Shown piece after piece: positions 5,546-6,572 of a DNA stretch of 6,572 nt. Within the stretch, counting starts at the first letter, position 1, and every line of letters starts with the position of its first letter. The notes under the pieces were generated by a model. The model made no database searches. It was not told the origin of the DNA and was given only the letters and a program-made list of their open reading frames with translations. The DNA comes from Gp6-AA40 sp050742535 (lineage in GTDB: Bacteria > Acidobacteriota > Vicinamibacteria > Vicinamibacterales > UBA2999). Location: contig JBOGIQ010000344.1 in assembly GCA_050742535.1 (NCBI GenBank), positions 1 through 6,572 of the forward strand, in the 5' to 3' direction. The translations under genes were made by a program, and so were the position numbers.

Positions 5546-6572
5546 ATGCACTTGATCACGCGCCTGCTCGTCTCCGCCTTCGTCGTTTTCACCGCCTCGT
5601 CCGCGTTCGCGCAGGACGCGGCTAATCAGGCTCAGCTGCGGCTGGTCGTCGTCGACCAGACCGGCGCCGGCATCCCGGCGGCCACCGTGACGCTCAAGCC
5701 GGCCACGGGCGAGCCGATCGTCTTCGTGGCCGACGACCATGGCGTTGCGTCATCGCCGGCACTCGTGCCTGGTGCGGTTACGGTCCAGGTCGAGTTCCCG
5801 GGTTTCATGCCGTTCGAGGCGCCGCTGACGCTGAAGCGCGGTGCGATGAACGAAACGGTGACGCTCGCAATCGAAGGCTTCAAGGCCGAGGTCGAGGTGA
5901 CCCAGGCGAGTGCCCCAGAGGGATCGAAGAGCACGTCGACCACGGCGTTGACGCAGGAAGAAATCGATGCGCTTCCGGACGACCCGGAGGAGCTGGCCGA
6001 CGCGCTGTCGGCTCTGGCCGGCCCGGGTGGCGCGACGTTCTTCATGAACGGCTTCAGCGGCGGCCGCCTGCCGAACCGCGACCAGATCCGCTCGATTCGC
6101 ATCCGGCAGAACAACTACGCGGCCGACAACCACGATGCGGGCCGCTCGCAGATCGAAATCGTGACCAGGCCGAATTCCACCTGGGGAGGAAATGGCAGCC
6201 TGACGATGGGCGGCGACGCCTTCAACGCGCGCCAGCCGCAGCAGGAGATCGAGACGCCGTCGCAGGAGCGGAACGTCCAGTTCGGTCTGCGCGGGCCGAT
6301 CGTCTCCGGCAAGACGTCGTTCAGCTTCAGCGGCAGCGGAAACACCCGGTTCAACTCCAACCCGATCATCGCGCTCAACGAGTCGGGCGGCAGGACGAAC
6401 GACGCGGTTCGCTCGACCAACGATCAGGCGGCGTTTCAGTTCGGCCTGGAGCACTCGCTCAACCAGAGCCACGGACTGATCTTCAACCTGCAGCGCTCGA
6501 CGACCGAGGGGCTGAATCAGGGCGTGGGCGGCTTCAACCTCCCGGAGCGGGCGTCAACGCGGGAAAGCGATT
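5546..6572 (+). CDS. TonB-dependent receptor, Oar-like, with N-terminal carboxypeptidase-regulatory-like domain; 5' part only
   Basis: The frame is open from 5546 to the window end (342 codons plus one base, no stop), so this is the N-terminal part of a longer outer-membrane protein. Residues 1-22 are a signal peptide (cleavage likely after AFA|QD). Residues about 30-112 form a carboxypeptidase-regulatory-like beta-sandwich: LRLVVVDQTGAGIPAATVTL, then PGFMPFE and a hydrophobic end strand. A short plug-like segment follows (about 134-210), with LTQEEIDALPDDPEEL, NGFSGGRLPNRDQIRSIRI and IEIVTRP. After that come Gly/Ser/Asn-rich alternating strands that look like the start of the beta-barrel (VQFGLRGPIVSGKTSFSFSG). 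Such receptors import large substrates using TonB energy; the ligand is unknown. Three in-frame ATGs (5516, 5537, 5546) are possible starts after the in-frame TAA at 5486. I prefer 5546 for its compact signal peptide and the AATAAT hexamer 7 nt upstream. Starting at 5516 would add ten residues. Confidence 0.85.
   Translation, partial: MHLITRLLVSAFVVFTASSAFAQDAANQAQLRLVVVDQTGAGIPAATVTLKPATGEPIVFVADDHGVASSPALVPGAVTVQVEFPGFMPFEAPLTLKRGAMNETVTLAIEGFKAEVEVTQASAPEGSKSTSTTALTQEEIDALPDDPEELADALSALAGPGGATFFMNGFSGGRLPNRDQIRSIRIRQNNYAADNHDAGRSQIEIVTRPNSTWGGNGSLTMGGDAFNARQPQQEIETPSQERNVQFGLRGPIVSGKTSFSFSGSGNTRFNSNPIIALNESGGRTNDAVRSTNDQAAFQFGLEHSLNQSHGLIFNLQRSTTEGLNQGVGGFNLPERASTRESD

Noticed and set aside
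5750..6472. Reverse-strand frames opposite the receptor gene (5632-6114, 5750-6472, 6115-6420)
   Set aside because: The plus-strand frame encodes a coherent signal peptide, regulatory-like domain and barrel start; the reverse frames do not.

Overview
The window is a GC-rich stretch of bacterial chromosome holding five protein genes. Two are cut by the window edges. I see no rRNA, tRNA, CRISPR array, insertion sequence or phage gene. The lineage looks like Acidobacteriota, possibly Vicinamibacteria. This rests on an Oar-like TonB-dependent receptor with an N-terminal carboxypeptidase-regulatory-like domain, Ala/Pro/Gly/Arg low-complexity inserts in secreted enzymes, high GC, and short dispersed-type intergenic repeats. 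It is inferred from recall and was not searched.

Layout: argG (argininosuccinate synthase, long E. coli-type form) runs leftward from 922 and leaves the window at base 1. It is divergent from the gene at 1026. The 103-bp gap between them contains a heptanucleotide GGGATCR tandem array with G-quadruplex potential. Rightward from 1026 come an exported M3-family peptidase (Dcp-like, 1026-3164), an exported SGNH/GDSL esterase with a long Pro/Ala/Gly insert (3184-4569), and an exported alpha/beta hydrolase (4581-5402). Gaps of 19 and 11 bp suggest these three form one transcription unit. A 143-bp intergenic region follows, with a strong hairpin that starts in the stop codon, an AT-richer promoter-like stretch and a spaced inverted repeat. 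Last is the 5' part of a TonB-dependent receptor gene (from about 5546 to the window end).

How the genes fit together: argG is arginine-biosynthesis housekeeping. The other four all begin with a signal-peptide-like N terminus. Together they look like an envelope scavenging set: a peptidase releasing dipeptides, two esterase/hydrolase-fold enzymes, and an outer-membrane receptor. The substrates cannot be read from the sequence.

No clearly new system is present. The most interesting signals are regulatory or structural. Three gene heads have a -10-like hexamer only 7-9 nt before the ATG and no Shine-Dalgarno, which suggests leaderless transcripts. The one tightly coupled internal gene instead has a good Shine-Dalgarno and a GTG start. 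The heptad array fills the space where both divergent -35 elements should lie.
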